Part shown: positions 44,590 through 54,992 of the stretch, one piece after another
Layout: each line of letters starts with the position of its first letter
How positions within the stretch are numbered: position 1 is the stretch's first letter
Assembly (NCBI GenBank): GCA_019022495.1
Contig: JAFEKR010000019.1
Span: 310,001 to 374,000, forward strand
Length of the DNA: 64,000 nt
Source: Epichloe hybrida
Lineage: Eukaryota > Ascomycota > Sordariomycetes > Hypocreales > Clavicipitaceae
Direction: 5' to 3'
Program-made: the position numbers and the translations under genes
The notes under the pieces: model-generated
The model's input: the letters and a program-made list of their open reading frames with translations, nothing else
Told to the model about the DNA's origin: nothing
Database searches by the model: none

Positions 44590-45100
44590 CTATTATTAAC
44601 TTATCTATAGCTTTTTTACTTAAATATATAACCGTTACTTAAAGAGAGGGTTTTAAATAAAAATGGGTCTATAAGTGGGTCCTTATAACTATAAGTAACT
44701 TATCTATAGCTTTCTTACTTAAATATATAATCTTTACTTAAAGAGAGGGTTTTTAATAAAAGTGGGTCTATAAGTGAGTCCTTATAACTATTAGTAACTT
44801 ATCTATAGCATTCCTACTTAAATATATAACCTTTACTTAAAGAGGGTTTTTAATAAAAGTGGGTCTATAAGTGGGTCCTTATAACTATTAGTAACTTATC
44901 TATAGTTTTCTTACTTATATATAACCTTTACTTAAAAAGAGGGTTTTTAATAAAAGTGGGTCTATAAGTAGGTCCTTATAACTATTAGTAACTTATCTAT
45001 AGCTTTCTTACTTAAATATATAACCTTTACTTGAAGAGAGGGTTTTTAATAAAAGTGGGTCTATAAGTGGGTTCTTAGAACTGTTAGTTACTTATCTATA
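44590..45100. repeat. 99-bp tandem repeats in hAT-like copy B
   Basis: About five units with GGGTCTATAAGTGGGTCC, spaced 97-99 bp, the same unit as in copy A. Confidence 0.85.
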
Positions 45101-45170
45101 GCTTTTATGCTTAGATATATGATTTTTACTTAAAAGGGATACTAGCTAATACTAATAGCTATTAAATTTG

Positions 45171-45280
45171 TAAGCTATTATAAGCTATTATAAGCTATTA
45201 TAAGCTATTATAAGCTATTATAAGCTATTATAAGCTATTATAAGCTATTATAAGCTATTATAAGCTATTATAAGCTATTA
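45171..45280. repeat. Decamer array TAAGCTATTA, 11 units
   Basis: Eleven identical 10-bp units, equivalent to 27,911-28,070 but without any CpA. Confidence 0.95.
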
Positions 45281-45774
45281 TATTAACTATATATAGCTTA
45301 TAATTAAGCAATTTAACTTAAACCTAAAAAAAATAAAAAAAATACAAATAATACAAAATAATACATGTATTGTATTGTATTGTAAAATTTCTAATGTATT
45401 GTATTGTAGTGCAATGCTCTGAATTATAAGGGGTAGTGGCTATAGTATTTATAGAAATGTCTTTTCTTATAATACCTAACTTATCTATAGTTATAGTTAA
45501 CTACTAATTAGTATTAGTTACACTAAGGAATATTACACTAGTGTAAAGAGGTTAAATTTAATAATAATCACTAATAAGAGAGAGAAGGAGAGGAATTTAG
45601 CTAGAAGAGAAGGTAAGCAAAAAGGGGGAAAAGTAAGGCTATAGTGTAGTGCTACTACTAATAGAGTGAGGTAGCTCGTGATATATTTAATCGCATTGTG
45701 TGCATCCCTTTGGTGGCTTCACTCTTTAGCCACGGTCAGACTATCTATCATCCAAAGGCCCGAAGGAAGCCACA

Positions 45775-46620
45775 AAATCCTTTAATAATAACACTAAGTA
45801 TATATTAGTAAAGGGTTATATTTAGTTTAAATGTATTAGGGATTTATCTTTAGTTATCTTTATATTAGGTAGTATTTCCTTTAAATATAATAATTATATC
45901 TTTACTAAGGAGTCTTCTAGCTACTATTACTATAGCTTAGCTAGTAGCTTTATTTACTACTATTATAATATTTTTAGCTCTTTAAAACTAAAGTAATTCC
46001 TAGATAAAGTTCTTTTTTATAAGAACTTTATAGTATTATTTACCTAGTATCTAAAGGGGAGAGGGTATATTATTAAGTTATTTTTATAAAGGCCTAGTAG
46101 TAATGCTTACCTAGGTTAAAGTAATATTACCCTTTGTTTTTTCTTAAATTACTTTCTTAATAATTTCTTTAAAAGCTTCTTTTATAGTATAAATATTTCT
46201 ATTATTACTTATAAATCTTACTTTAGCATAAGCGTAGTTTATTACCTAGTTAGTAATAGCCTTAATAATATGCTATACCTAGGTAACTTTATTACTAGGG
46301 ATAAGGCTAGTAATCTTATTATAGTATTTTATATCTTCTAAGTATTTAAATTAGATTTAATTTATTATTAGGTTATTATTACTTCTCTAGATATTAAACT
46401 ATCCTATACTTATATTTAAGTAATAGTAGCTTTATACTAACCCCCTTTCTCCTATATTAATTACTATTAGCATCCTAACCTCTTACTTACCTCTATCTTT
46501 ATTATAATATAATATTATAGGAAGGGGTAAATAAGGTTAAGGAATCTGAAATTTAATATAGTTTATGTTTTCGAGGCAATTCCGGACCTTTGGAGCGGTG
46601 CGGAAAAATATGCGAAGATC
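45775..46620. other. RIP-degraded AT-rich DNA, unidentified
   Basis: Lies between the F3 boundary and the tandem repeats of element E. A short GC-richer piece (46,560-46,620, with TTCCGGACC and GGAGCGGTGCGG) stands out, but I cannot assign it. Confidence 0.5.
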
Positions 46621-47016
46621 TTATACTATAATTATTATAAAAGCTTTAATAACTTTAATAACCTTAATTACTATTAGTTAAACCTATTTATAAAAATAAT
46701 TCTAAGACCCACTTTTATTAAATATACTATAAATTATTATAAGAGCTCTAATAACTTTAATAACCTTATTTACTATTAGTTAAACCTATTTATAGTAATA
46801 CTACTAAGACCTACTTTTATTTAACATACTATAATTATTATAAGAGCTTTTATAACTCTAATAACTGAAATTCTAACTTAATAAACCTATATTTAGAAAT
46901 AATACTAGGGCCCACTTTTATTTAATATACTATAATTATTACAAGAGCTCTAATAACTTTAATAAGCCTAATTACTATTAGTTAAACCTATTTATAGTAA
47001 TACTACTAGGCCTTAC
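46621..47016. repeat. ~103-bp tandem repeats of hAT-like element E
   Basis: Four units containing CTATAATTATTATAAGAGC and GACCCACTTTTATT, spaced 101-105 bp. The last unit is split by F2 and resumes at 49,534. Confidence 0.85.
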
Positions 47017-49533
47017 TGTTGGTTCCACCAAGGAACGTTGCACTAGTGCGAAGAGGTTGAATTTAATGAAGTTAATGATAATAGCTAATAACTAAGAGAG
47101 AAGAGAAAAGGGAGAAGGAGAGAAATCTAGCTAGAAGAGAAAGTAAGCAAAAAAGGGGGAAAAGTAAGGCTATAGTGTAGTGCCACTGCTAATAGAGTAA
47201 GGTAGCTTGTAATGCATTTAATCGCATTATATGCATCCCTTTAGTAGCTTTACTCTTTAGCTATAGTTAGACTATCTATTATCTAAAGGTCTAAAGGAAG
47301 CCACACTAGTAGTCTCTCTTTTCTTTGTGACTAAAGGAGCCTAAAAACGCAATAAAAAATCAAATTAAAGGAAAGTATACACAAGTGAATCCCTTAATAG
47401 GAATTAGTTATTCTAATTAACCCAGTTATTATAATCTATACCTACATGCCTATTATGTTAATCCTCCCTTCTGCCTAACCTTGTAGGTCAAATCCAACTA
47501 GTTAAATTAATCTGCAGGTTTAAAGGGGCTCAAAAACGCGATAAAAATCAAAATAAACACAAGTAAATACCAATAATAAATGCAAGCCTCTTATTAGCTT
47601 AGTCATTAGTTCTTCCAGTTAGTTAGTCTTGTTATCTAGCCTTTAACCTAAACCGTAGCTCCGCTTAAGTTAATAAAGGTCTTAAGGGTAAGGGTCTTAA
47701 GGTCTTAAGGGTCTCGTGCCTTAACAAGAGTCTTAAGGTCTTAAGGGTCTCGTGCCTTAACAAGGGTCTTAAGGTCTTAAGGGTCTTATACCTTAATAAG
47801 GGAGAGTCTTAAGGTCTTAAGAGTCTCGTGCCTTAACAAGGGTCTTAAGGGTAAAGGTCTCAAGATTAAAGAGCTCAAGGGTCTTATGCCTCCTTAATGC
47901 TAATAGTCTAAATCAACTGTAATAGGAGGGAATAAGCCTGCATAAGTACGCGATATACGTATCTATAATATGTGCGTACGCGATAGACCTCGTAATGTGT
48001 TATTCCCCTCGCGGCTTTCTATCTTAAAGCGTTATTTAATATTACATATAAGCATTAGGTCTGTGGGCATTAGGTCTTAATAATCTTTACGTGGTTGCCC
48101 TTAACGATTCTCGGGTTTAGATGCTTATCGTTAACCCTTAAGGTCTTAATAATCCTCGCGTTTAGCGGCTTATTAGATCTCTTCCTTTGCAGAGAATGCT
48201 TTAATTAGCATCCCCTTAGCAACAATCTCTTTAATCAAAGCTTTAGTTAAAGCGTTAGTCACGATCTCTCCGATTATAACGTTAGCCACAATCCCTTTAA
48301 TTAACGCCTTAGCCGCGATCTCTTTAATTAATACTTTAGCTTAGTCCTTAGAGTCTTTAGGGTCTTTAGTCTTAGGCCATGGCAATCTTCTCTTTTCTTA
48401 AATTACTTATTATAAGGCAGCTATAGTTAAAAGAGCTTAGGGAATGTAAATATTACTATCTTATAGGGAGCTTTAGAGCTCTTATATAATTTCACTAGAG
48501 GCCTATCTAAAGGTATCCCTTAACTAACCTTTAAAGTTCTCTTTAAAGTATTCCTAAAGGTCTTTGCCTTACTAATCTTAATACTTACTAGTATAAATAA
48601 ACCTTATAATCTAGTTATTAAGTTTATATTATATAGTAGTCTAAGGGTCTAGTTAGATAAGTTCTTCCTACTCCTTTATAAGTACTAGAGCAAAGGGCTA
48701 TAGTTATTATAGTAGCTTATCCTTTAATAGTCTCCTAACCCCTTAGGGCATTGTATATAAAGGTATAAAGACTGTTATAGTTAATTATAATAAGGGAAAA
48801 AGAGAGTGAGGGCATAGGGGGGGGGTTATCTCTATAGATGCCTAGTGAAAGGAATAGAGAAAAGGTTATAGGTCTATTAGCTAGTTTAGCTAAGTGTTGT
48901 ATTTAACGTCAGGTTTAAATAAAATACCTTATAGCAATAGATTTGGTTATTTAGTTAGTTTTCTTATAATAGATAATAAGATTAATAATTAACTAAATAT
49001 CCTAGATAGATATAATAATATTATATCCTATAAGCCTAAGGGTTAATAGATTAATCCCTTAGAAGTCTAATAAGCCTATAACTAGGATTTTAGTCTATCT
49101 TCCTTTAGCACACTTTATAGTTATACCTCTTTACTTAAATAGCCTATCTAGGTTAGCTTAAGAGGTAAGAGGCTATATTATTTATAGAAATATCTCTTCT
49201 TATAATACCTAACTTATCTATAGTTATAGTTAATTACTAATTAGTATTAGTTTTACTAAGGAATATTATACTAGTGTAAAAAGGTTAAATTTAATAAAGT
49301 TAATAATAATAGCTAATAACTAAGAGAGAAGAGAAAAGGGAGAAGGAGAGAAATCTAGCTAAAAGAGAAGGTAAGTAAAAAAGGGGGAAAAGTAAGGCTA
49401 TAGTGTAGTGCTATTACTAATAAAGCAGGGTAGCTTGTGATACATCTAATTGCATTACGTGCATCCCTTTGGTGGCTTCACTCTTTAGCCACGGTCAGAC
49501 TATCTATTGTCCGAAGGTCCGAAGGAAGCCACA
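47017..49533 (-). mobile_element. Non-autonomous LTR retrotransposon F, copy F2
   Basis: About 2.5 kb, reverse orientation, from TGTTGGTTCC to GGAAGCCACA. The LTRs are about 47017-47306 and 49250-49533. TTAC lies on both sides (47013-47016 and 49534-49537); the uninterrupted repeat unit reads CTTACTTTTATTT or similar, so the duplication is TTAC or TTACT. It has the same ORF as F1. The outermost parts of both LTRs are unmutated and the inner parts RIP-mutated. Confidence 0.88.
47670..48751 (-). pseudogene. Single ORF of family F in copy F2, RIP-interrupted
   Basis: Same reading frame as in F1 on the minus strand: ATG at 48749-48751 (MP), stop at 47670-47672, with an upstream segment a few codons longer than in F1. 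The 3' part is the same minisatellite, here with AGGGTCTTAAGGTCTT on the + strand. Stops are more numerous than in F1. Conservation of start, stop and block order in two copies supports a real ancestral protein. Confidence 0.65.
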
Positions 49534-49767
49534 TTACTTTTATTTAATATACTTTAATTGTTATAAGAGCTTTAATAACTCTTATAAGTTAAATTTTAAC
49601 TAGTTAAACTTATTTTTAAAAATAATACTAAGACCTATTTTTATTTAATATACTTTAATTATCATAGTTACTATAATAACTTTAATAACTTTACTTATAA
49701 ATTATAATTAGTTTAACTTATTTTTAAATATGATACTAAGGCTTAGTTTTTAATAATATATTATAAT

Positions 49768-49872
49768 TACTAGAACTAGTATTACTAGAACTAGTATTAC
49801 TATAACTAGTATTACTAGAACTAGTATTACTATAACTAGTATTACTAGAACTAGTATTACTATAATTAGTAT
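49768..49872. repeat. 15-bp minisatellite ACTAGAACTAGTATT
   Basis: Seven units, alternating ACTAGAACTAGTATT and ACTATAACTAGTATT. Confidence 0.92.
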
Positions 49873-50078
49873 TACTAATTTACTATACTATTAAAAAATA
49901 TCAAAGAGAAAAGAATTTTATTTTATTAATGTTTTAAAAAACTTAAAAATATTATATAACTAAAAAGTCTAGCTTTTTCTATAGTAATTTACTTATACTT
50001 ACTAGTATTTATATTTTATTTATTTATAAGTTATTTATTTCATTTAAACTTTAACACTAATAATATTATAAGTAATCA

Positions 50079-50690
50079 CTAGTAAAAAAGTCACTTTTCC
50101 TAGCAATTTCTCTAGTAAAAAAGTCACTAGAAATCCCTCTAGTAAAAAAGTTACTTTTCCTAGTAATTTCTCTAGTAAAAAAGTCACTAGAAATCCCTCT
50201 AGTAAAAAAGTTACTTTTATTAGTAATTTCTCTAGTAAAAAAGTCACTTTTACTAGCACTTTCTCTAGTAAAAAAGTCACTAGTAAAAAAGTCACTTTTA
50301 CTAGCACTTTCTCTAGTAAAAAAGTTACTAGTAAAAAAGTCACTTTTCCTAATAATTTCTCTAGTAAAAAAGTCACTAGTAAAAAAGTTACTTTTACTAG
50401 TAATTTCTCTAGTAAAAAAGTCACTAGAAATCCCTCTAGTAAAAAAGTCACTTTTACTAGCAATTTCTCTAGTAAAAAAGTCACTAGAAATCCCTCTAGG
50501 AAAAAAGTTACTTTTATTAGTAATTTCTCTAGTAAAAAAGTCACTAGTAAAAAAGTCACTTTTCCTAATAATTTCTCTAGTAAAAAAGTCACTAGAAATC
50601 CCTCTAGTAAAAAAGTCAATTTTACTAGTAATTTCTCTAGTAAAAAAGTTACTAGAAATCCCTTTAGTAAAAAAGTCACTTTTACTATTA
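50079..50690. repeat. Composite minisatellite around AGTAAAAAAGTCACT
   Basis: Alternating 33-bp and 27-bp (or shorter) units sharing CTAGTAAAAAAGTCACT. All units are multiples of three, so a 211-codon open frame exists on the minus strand (50044-50679) reading repeated VTFLLEKLL. Because the unit is AT-rich, varies only in copy number and lies inside a transposon end, I treat the frame as a by-product of the repeat. Confidence 0.9.
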
Positions 50691-51362
50691 AATACTTATT
50701 AAGAAGTTATAGTTAAAAAGCAAATTTTACAAGTAAGTTTATACTATTAAAAGCCTTTATTTATATTACTAAGGAGATTAAGAATAGGGATAATTATACA
50801 AATTGTTTTACGAGAATAATTAGTCTATAATAGGCTATAATAGGCTACTTATATTAAGTTTATTAGTAGTTTATTTTATTTAATTACTTTGGTTTATAGT
50901 TTTTTTTTAAATAAGTAATAATAATAATTTATAGAAATAGTAAATAATATAATAAAAAGGTTTTTCTTTAAGTTATATTAGTAAAATAAAGTATTAAGTT
51001 AAATAGTATTAATAAAAAGGTATAATATTATATATAACCGTACTTAGTTATAGTAAAATTATTAAAATAATATAATATTATAAATTCTATAACTAATTAA
51101 ATAAAATAGGTAATAATAAAAGCTTTTATATAACTAGCTTTCTTTTAATTCTTATAATACTAATAACTTATAAAAAGTCTAATACTATATTTATAGTATT
51201 TATAGTTAGTGTAGTTTAAGGAAAAAAAATTATATTATATTATATTATAGTTTTTTTTTGCTTATAGTTAGTGTAGTTTGTAGTGTAGTGTAGTTTATAG
51301 TGTAGTTATTATATTACACTACAAAAACTACACTACACTACACATTGTAGTGCAATACTCTG

Positions 51363-52938
51363 GTTAGAAGTGAGGCCTCATAGCAGTTAACTCACTTTTC
51401 CTACGCTACGTGACTTAGAAGGGAAAAATAGGGCCTGTAAACCTTATTTGGCACGAGAAAGCTTATTCTTGCGCTTGTGATCCCTTATGTCTCACATTAT
51501 TACAAGGCCGCTTGGATAAGTGGGGCTTGAATACATAATTAGAGTTTATCAAAGGCGCGTGTGCTGTGTTAGGGTAGAGAATGGATTACGTAATAGTTGA
51601 TCATAATTATATGGGGCTTAGGTAGATTACAGACTTAAAAAATACAACTATCATTATCCCTATTAATTTTAGTACCACTTTATGGTAATAAGACTAGGAC
51701 ATTGTATTGCCCTTTGGTTAGCTTAAATTATTACTAGACTTAAATATCCAATACCTAAGAACACATAATAAATAACTTCTAAGAGATTATTAGGTTAAAT
51801 AATTAAAGAACTATAAACTAGACTAGAGGCAAGAGGGGTTACAAACTTTATTAGAGTATAACTATAGCTAGAAACAATATAGAAGAATAATAGAATATAG
51901 CTATGGTTATTACTATACTTAAGAAGATTATCTAGCTATAGTTAGAAAACACCACTATTAGATAACGCAAGAATATTAAGGACTGCAGGACTTAATAAGA
52001 TAGGCATAGAACTATAGGGCTATATGAAACTTATAAATAACTATAGGAGAAAGTTCTTAGAATACCTATAATAAGATAGCGGATAGTAGTTTAAAATAGG
52101 ATAGATAATAAGGACTAATAGTTATAAGAAGTAGCATTATAATAAAGAATAGGAAAGTCCTATTATAGGGGACAAATAGGCTAGACGCTTAAATAAGAAA
52201 TAACCGCTAGGGAATAAGCATAAAGAATAATTACTAAAACACTATAGCGCTAGTATAGCACAATGCTAGTAGCCTAGATAGTGAATAATTATAACCTTAG
52301 TTAAATTAAGTAGTTATAAACTAGTGGATTAAACGTGGACTAGACACTAGTGAATAAGGTATTTAAACTTAAGGAATTAAGGAACGCTGCGAACTTTGCT
52401 TAAGCCTAGGAATCTAACCCTAGGAAATAGTATTTACACACTTAGCAAAACAGGCGCTACGATATAGTAGGTAAATAGAAGATAGATAATAGTGGACAGC
52501 GGTTATAACCTTAGAGAATTTTCTAACCTTAGAATTTAACTTAAACTATAGAACTTAGGCGTAAGAACGTGCATTTGCGTACTTAGTAACATAGGAATTT
52601 TACCTTTAGTTAATAGAAAACTAGCATATATCACAATAGATATAATATAATATAGACCTTAAACTTATAACTTTAAGAAGCATATAGGAAGTGCTATAAA
52701 CTAGGAAAACTATTCATAGGATATACTATAAAACCCACTAGGAGTGTTTACTTACTAAAGTAGCTATACTAAGAAGCTGTAATATTTACGTGGTATTAAA
52801 ACCGTGAACACTCTAGTGGACGCGCTAGATATAGCGCAGACTAAAGACTAAACTTCACGCTTTAAGGAACTAGCTATAGCAGCTCTTAACCTTAAAAACA
52901 TTAGTTTTCAGGGAGGATTATACTACTATAATCAGAGG
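51363..52938 (+). other. Degraded retroelement-like DNA ending in a polypurine-like tract
   Basis: 51,363-51,640 keeps normal CpA/TpG. After that, RIP-mutated sequence follows, with weakly coding-like pieces on + but no motif I can name. CAGGGAGGATTATACTAC precedes TGTGGCGCACGG at 52,939, as upstream of a 3' LTR. Confidence 0.4.
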
Positions 52939-53330
52939 TGTGGCGCACGGACCACACCCCTACTTTTGACCCCACTTGGTCGCTTATCTAATCTTTTGAT
53001 TAGACAACACGGTGTAAGTGAAGTACCACGCACTGTGTTTAATAATAGGAGATTGCTTAGATTAGGAAGGTTTAGACTTAGTGAGAAGGAGTTAGGGAGG
53101 GTAAGAGTAAAAAGGTTTTATTTTAGGGGGGGACTAGAATGGTTTTTCTTCTTCTCTTTTTTTTTTTCTTAGGCTAGGCAGACACTAAGCAATGAATTAT
53201 ACGTAATGATTTAAGTTTAGCCTTAAACATTTTCCTATCTTCTTAAAAACTTTATTGTAATAAAGTTTCACTTTCTTATCTTCTTAAAAACTTTATTATA
53301 ATAAAGTTTACAAGCTCTTTTAACAAAAAC
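52939..53330 (+). repeat. Probable LTR of a gypsy element, boundaries approximate
   Basis: Starts TGTGGCGCACGGACC after a purine-rich tract and precedes a gypsy gag. The right end is unclear; TTTTAACA near 53,325 is one candidate. It keeps more GC than its surroundings. The open frame 52966-53172 inside is not supported as a gene. No second copy lies in the window to confirm it. Confidence 0.4.
53247..53309. repeat. Two tandem copies of a 22-bp palindrome
   Basis: AAACTTTATT and AATAAAGTTT are separated by two bases at 53247-53268, and again at 53288-53309, within a 41-bp direct duplication. Could form hairpins or be a leftover of LTR regulatory sequence. Confidence 0.85.
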
Positions 53331-53837
53331 CCTAACTTTACTATCTAATCTTAGTTAAAGGATTAGACATATTATTAATAGAATCATACCCTATTAACAC
53401 TAATCTATCCTAGGAGACTATTGAATTCCCGTTTCCTATCTTAATCACTTTATATAAGATTAGGCTTTAGCGGAACTAAACGCTAGGACTCGCGAAGAAT
53501 TAGACTTAAGCTTAGACTTAAAATAGGATAATAGAAAATCCTTAGAGTTTATTCCTAGCCCTATTAGCCCTATTTGCCCTCTAAAACCGCCTTATTTAGT
53601 AAATAAAATCTTACTACTTTTCCTTTCTCTATTGCTCTAATTTAAAGAACCTATTAAAATTAGAGAAACTAGATAAACGCTTAATATAGGCAGTCCTTTC
53701 TTCCCTATAAACCTAACTATAGGCAGGGGAATCACTTTCTCTAGCTTGCTAAAAGATAGGCTAGCTAAGGAATATCTAAAATATTACAAAATAATAGCTA
53801 CGATAGCTTAAGCTCTAAAAGAATACATTAATACCTT
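53331..53837 (+). pseudogene. Gypsy gag, 5' part, left of the copia insertion
   Basis: A RIP-mutated frame on + continues across the copia element into 60,985 onward (ending near LKEYINTF before the ACCTT duplication). No domain is readable in this part; the assignment depends on the CCHC and protease motifs beyond the insertion. Confidence 0.55.
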
Positions 53838-54655
53838 TGTTAAAAATAAGACCTATTTTTAGCCCTTTCTAGTTAAAGGACCTTTCTATTACTAGCTTGC
53901 ATTGCAAGCCTAACAGCTGCACTGCAGCTGTTAACGGTCGCAAAGGTGGCTGTCAATGGCTACGTCGCAGCTGTCAACAGCTGCGACTGACCGTGTGGAT
54001 GACTAATCCAAATTAATTGTCAATTGTGGATTATTCAATTGCGTTGTGGCTACAAGCGCAGCCACAACCACAGCGCCACTAGTAATTAGGTAAGCTAGGG
54101 TGACGTAAGCAGGTTACCCTATAGCTATCTTTAACAGCGATTTTCTCTTTAACTAGAGGTTGTACAAAAGTCTTGCATATAGTAAATTGAAGCTAGAAGA
54201 TAGGGCTTTCATTTTATGCAGGAATATTTTTTGGACTAAAATTTAGTGCATACGGGTTGCTAGTTTGTATAGTGGTGAGTTGATTTTTTGGATTTTACAT
54301 ACAAATGAATTTTGCGGAAAATAAAAAGTGGCCTGTAAGACCTCTTTAGCGGTCCGGATCCACCAATACGGTTAGTGGGTATATAAGAGGAAGAAGATCT
54401 TTTTAATCTAGCTAGATAGCTAGGCCTCTTAATCCAACAGCCGCATTGCCTGTACAATGTCACTAAAATCAATTCTATTAGTATATAAGATATCGTAAAA
54501 GTCATCTAGATTGAATTCAATTAGTTAATAACTGCCGAAACCTTCCGTTGCGTTGCGTTAAATAATTCAACGTGGTGGCTCTATTAGTCCCTGACCGTAG
54601 AAGCTACACTTATATAGCTGTTGCCAGCTGGCAACTAGCTCCCTATATTTCAATA
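53838..54655 (+). repeat. 5' LTR of the copia element
   Basis: 818 bp. In its outer (left) third it keeps C/G where the 3' LTR has T/A (TAACAGC, AACGGTC, GTCGCAG). In its inner end it is the more mutated copy. The 3' LTR lacks a 13-bp segment present here near 53,975. An open frame at 54260-54505 (-) is just LTR sequence. Confidence 0.93.
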
Positions 54656-54715
54656 GGTTATGAGCCCGGACTATCACTATAAAATTCTTTCTAGTGCACT
54701 TTGCGTACGGTTATA

Positions 54716-54990
54716 GAAGACTTCCCTTCTATAAAATAGGAAGGACCCGCGAGATAGAAGCTATTCCCTTCTATAAAAAAGGAATCATTGTGGTTACAGA
54801 AGACTTCCCTTCTATAAAACAGGAAGCGCACGAGCGATACAGAAGCTTTCCCTTCTATAAAAAGGAAGTTCAGTGAGAATAGAAGCTTTTCCCTTCTATA
54901 AAAAAGGAAATTCAGTGTGGATAGAAGCTTTTCCCTTCTATAAAAAGGATTTTTAGTACAAATAGAAGACTTCCCTTCTATAAAATTGGA
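54716..54990 (+). repeat. Seven hairpin-forming repeats in the copia leader
   Basis: Seven copies of GAAG-N-TTCCCTTCTATAAAA followed by an A-rich spacer and GGAAG or a variant, starting at 54716, 54757, 54799, 54842, 54882, 54924 and 54964 (period 40-43 bp). CTTCC and GGAAG can pair around the CTTCTATAAAA loop. The last copy ends immediately before the gag ATG (54993). Position between primer-binding site and gag suggests a packaging or translation signal, or TATA-like start sites; the sequence alone does not decide. A 60-codon open frame (54694-54876) is a by-product. Confidence 0.9.
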
Positions 54991-54992
54991 AG

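Larger units (their letters stand above)
41509..45421. mobile_element. hAT-like DNA transposon, non-autonomous copy B
   Basis: Starts CAGAGCATTG and ends CAATGCTCTG like copy A, with the same TGTAT/TTTTTTGGCCCTTCGATG start, the 99-bp repeats (44,590-45,100) and the decamer array. It is 3,913 bp including a 2.36-kb LTR element. The flanks are AATAAGGG on the left and AATTATAAGGGG on the right. An exact adjacent 8-bp TSD is not seen, but TATAAGGG occurs three bases after the end, and copy F2 gives an uninterrupted homologue of the target. No transposase frame. Confidence 0.8.
41200..45774 (-). mobile_element. Fragment of LTR family F (copy F3), interrupted by a hAT-like element
   Basis: 41,200-41,508 and 45,422-45,774 together match the reverse of the 5' LTR and leader of F1 (33830 to about 34,550). 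The right boundary at 45774 ends GGAAGCCACA as in F2; its outer about 80 bp are unmutated. The ORF and 3' LTR are missing on the left. The hAT-like element 41509-45421 sits in the leader part. Confidence 0.75.
49534..51362. mobile_element. hAT-like element E, right part
   Basis: Continues the 103-bp repeats, then has a 15-bp minisatellite (49,768-49,872), the conserved TTTACTTATACTTACTAGTATTTATATT block, a larger minisatellite (50,079-50,690), an AT-rich part like 37,120-37,500 and a terminus GTGCAATACTCTG at 51362. GTAGTGTAGTGTAG and CTACACTACACTAC form a hairpin just inside the end (51,276-51,345). The left end was not found. Confidence 0.65.

Noticed and set aside
51555..51600. Homology between 51,555-51,600 and 3,303-3,345 (GCGTG, GCTGTG, ATGGATTAC in both)
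   Set aside because: Only about 35 bases look alike and the flanks do not match; too short to support a shared element.
54260..54505. 81-codon minus-strand open frame, repeated at 60584-60829
   Set aside because: It recurs because it lies in the two LTRs of the copia element; no domain and no independent support.
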